Position numbers and translations under genes: made by a program. The notes under the pieces are model-generated. The model saw nothing but the letters and a program-made list of their open reading frames with translations, made no database searches and had not been told where the DNA came from. Positions 62,564 to 64,000 of a stretch of 64,000 nucleotides of DNA are shown piece after piece. The stretch comes from JBBAEA01 sp041656175. GTDB taxonomy: Bacteria > Myxococcota_A > Bradymonadia > UBA4248. The stretch is taken from positions 5,364-69,363 of the forward strand of contig JBBAEA010000002.1 in assembly GCA_041656175.1 (NCBI GenBank), read 5' to 3'. Each line of letters opens with the position of its first letter. The first letter of the stretch is position 1.

Positions 62564-63151
62564 ATGAAGAAAATCAGCCAATTATCTCGACATATGCTCA
62601 TAGTTTGCGGCCCTAGCGGGGCTGGGAAATCGACGCTGTTAAAGCATTTGCTCGGCGAGCGTTGTACTTGCGCGCTGTCGCGATCGACGACGACGCGCGC
62701 GCCACGGGGTAAGGAGCAAGATGGTGTAGACTACGATTTTGTTGACCTTGCGAGTTTCGAGAGAGCGATTGCGGAGGATGCTTTTGCGGAGCACGCATCG
62801 GTGTTTGGGCACTATTATGGTACGCCCCACAAGATGATCCGCGAGATTGCTGGCGATGGCAACGACATACTCTTTGATATCGATGTGCAAGGGGCAAGGC
62901 AGATCAAAGAGAAGTACCCCGATTGTTGGTGTGTGCTGATTGCGCCACCGAGCATGCAAGTACTAGAGCAGCGGCTAAGGGGGCGTAAAACCGATGCCGA
63001 TGAGGTTATCAAAAGGCGGCTTGCTCAGGCGCAAATAGAGCTATCTCAAGAGGATTTGTTCGACTTCGTAATAGTGAACGAAAAGCTCGACTTAGCCAAA
63101 GAGCAGATGCTTATGCTTTACGATTGCATGCGCCTGAGAACCGAGCGTTGA
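62564..63151 (+). CDS. gmk: Guanylate kinase
   Basis: Phosphorylates GMP to GDP. 195 residues. P-loop LIVCGPSGAGKSTLLKHLL; GMP-binding SRSTTTRAPRGKEQDGVDYDFV; FGHYYGTP; DILFDIDVQGARQIKEKY; RLAQAQIEL near the end. All substrate-binding elements intact. Followed after 3 bases by the NTAQ1-type gene, which it probably shares a transcript with. Confidence 0.96.
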   Translation: MKKISQLSRHMLIVCGPSGAGKSTLLKHLLGERCTCALSRSTTTRAPRGKEQDGVDYDFVDLASFERAIAEDAFAEHASVFGHYYGTPHKMIREIAGDGNDILFDIDVQGARQIKEKYPDCWCVLIAPPSMQVLEQRLRGRKTDADEVIKRRLAQAQIELSQEDLFDFVIVNEKLDLAKEQMLMLYDCMRLRTER

Positions 63152-63154
63152 GCC

Positions 63155-63706
63155 ATGAATCGCGACGAGTATTCCTACTGCCAGTTCTTTTGTGAAGAGA
63201 ATATTCTTCTGCTCTACGAGCAATTGCGCAAAGAAAATGCAAAAGACGTCAGTGCTGCTCAAGTTTTGTACCTCAGTAATCCAGCGCGAAGCTGCGTCAT
63301 CTGTGAGCAGAACCTAGGCGCCCCTCCTCGCCATCTCGTTTGTTGGGACTATCACGTTGTTTTGTTCCAGCCGAGTCATAGGCCAAAGATCTGGGACTTT
63401 GACTCGCGACTTGGGCTTTGTACAGACGCCATCGAGTACTTTACGCGAAGCTTCCCACCCGACATACAAGGCAAGTACAGAGCGCGTTTCCGCGTTATCG
63501 ATGCTGAGTTTTATCGCGAAAACTTTAGCTCGGAGCGCAATCTCATCACCCCAAAACAAAAAAGGGAAATCGTTTACCCAAGCTGGCCAAAATTCCGCCG
63601 AGGATCGCTCAGTTTGGAGCGCTGCATCGATTTTGAGGACAAAGAACTCGCACCGTTTTTGGACTGGGATGAGTTTTTATCGAAGTATGTACAGCGCTCG
63701 TCCTAG
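63155..63706 (+). CDS. Bacterial homologue of N-terminal glutamine amidohydrolase (NTAQ1)
   Basis: 183 residues. NTAQ1 converts N-terminal Gln of proteins to Glu in the eukaryotic Arg/N-degron pathway. Matching features: CQFFCEENILLLYEQL at the start, VCWDYHVVLFQ, IWDFDSRLGL, KYRARFRVIDAEFYRENFSSERN. Catalytic triad candidates are Cys13, His67 and Asp83; the His-Asp spacing of 16 and Cys-His spacing of 54 agree with human NTAQ1 (Cys28, His81, Asp97). The bacterial role is not established and no leucyl-transferase or clpS is in the window. Starts 3 bp after gmk. Confidence 0.82.
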   Translation: MNRDEYSYCQFFCEENILLLYEQLRKENAKDVSAAQVLYLSNPARSCVICEQNLGAPPRHLVCWDYHVVLFQPSHRPKIWDFDSRLGLCTDAIEYFTRSFPPDIQGKYRARFRVIDAEFYRENFSSERNLITPKQKREIVYPSWPKFRRGSLSLERCIDFEDKELAPFLDWDEFLSKYVQRSS

Positions 63707-63715
63707 CTTGATTTG

Positions 63716-64000
63716 TAATACTTTAAATTTTTAACCACGAAAAACACGAAAACACACGAAAAATTTCTTTTTTATTCTTACATGTCTAGCTTGATTTGTA
63801 ATACTTTAAATTTTTAACCACGAAAAACACGAAAACACACGAAAAATTTCTTTTTTATTTTATAGAACCAGCTTGATTTGTTATAGGCTTTCGAGCCTTC
63901 TTTTTGTGTCTTTAAATTTTTAACCACGAAAAACACGAAAACACACGAAAAATTCTTTTTTATACTTATATGCCCCGCTTGATTTGTTATAGGCATTCGT
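63716..64000 (-). repeat. CACGAAA-rich tandem repeat block 3 (runs off the window)
   Basis: Three copies of a unit with TTTAAATTTTTAACCACG, AAAACACACGAAAAATTTC and AGCTTGATTTGT at about 63722, 63806 and 63910, in the same orientation as block 2. Begins 10 bp after the NTAQ1 gene. Apparent ORFs here are readings of the repeat. Confidence 0.85.

Overview
The window looks like a Gram-negative chromosome of moderate GC content, probably from a deltaproteobacterial or myxobacterial-type lineage. Support for this: several lipobox lipoproteins, a LamB-like porin and a small beta-barrel protein (an outer membrane); a PilZ-like domain of the type known from Myxococcus paralogues; a PocR-type sigma-54 activator; a Ser/Thr kinase with a C-terminal membrane anchor; and a cysteine-repeat surface lipoprotein. 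A two-domain superoxide reductase suggests an anaerobe or microaerophile. I cannot place it more precisely from sequence alone.

Layout. 1-7.6 kb is entirely on the minus strand: 5' part of secA, pyrH, a lipoprotein, a tail-anchored STAS protein, a plant/protist-type phosphofructokinase, a membrane protein and dnaN. At 7.6-8.0 kb the strand switches in a region with several DnaA-box-like 9-mers, my candidate for oriC. 8-13.6 kb carries a LamB-like porin, an alpha/alpha-toroid protein, a lipoprotein, a membrane protein, hemW, rpmG and tRNA-Arg/Pro. 14-19.1 kb has the Cys-repeat lipoprotein, UDP-glucose dehydrogenase and a twice-frameshifted lipoprotein serpin. 19.5-24.2 kb is a maltose-type ABC importer operon in which the binding protein and first permease are fused. 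25-32.4 kb has an RNB ribonuclease, a variant MurC, a sigma-54 activator and asnA. 32.4-41 kb has envelope proteins, a Memo-AMMECR1 fusion with a lipoprotein signal, a short Hsp70 and the PilZ protein. 41-49.4 kb is glgX, two identical tRNA-Phe genes, aldehyde dehydrogenase, fmt, argS and an RpoH-type sigma factor. 49.5-58.8 kb has the kinase, an unknown protein, superoxide reductase and a 1675-residue single-chain Type ISP restriction-modification enzyme. 59.3-63.7 kb has fdrA/allF and allG homologues, gmk and a bacterial homologue of the N-terminal glutamine amidohydrolase NTAQ1.

The most unusual feature is the noncoding DNA. Four families of dispersed repeats fill nearly every gap. The leading one is a roughly 150-bp hairpin element with conserved ends and cores that differ in sequence but stay self-complementary (11 copies plus a possible short derivative). 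The strand composition beside these hairpins is markedly skewed, and in about 9 of 11 copies the direction of the skew follows the orientation of the element. The other families are a roughly 240-bp MITE with CTTTGCACGG ends, a roughly 195-bp element with CTTAAGGAAACTCTGAT-like ends, and CACGAAA-rich tandem blocks.

Functionally, the LamB-like porin, the MalK/MalEF/MalG importer, GlgX and phosphofructokinase together suggest uptake and use of maltodextrin or a related alpha-glucan. Most other genes are housekeeping (replication, translation, cell wall, nucleotide synthesis).
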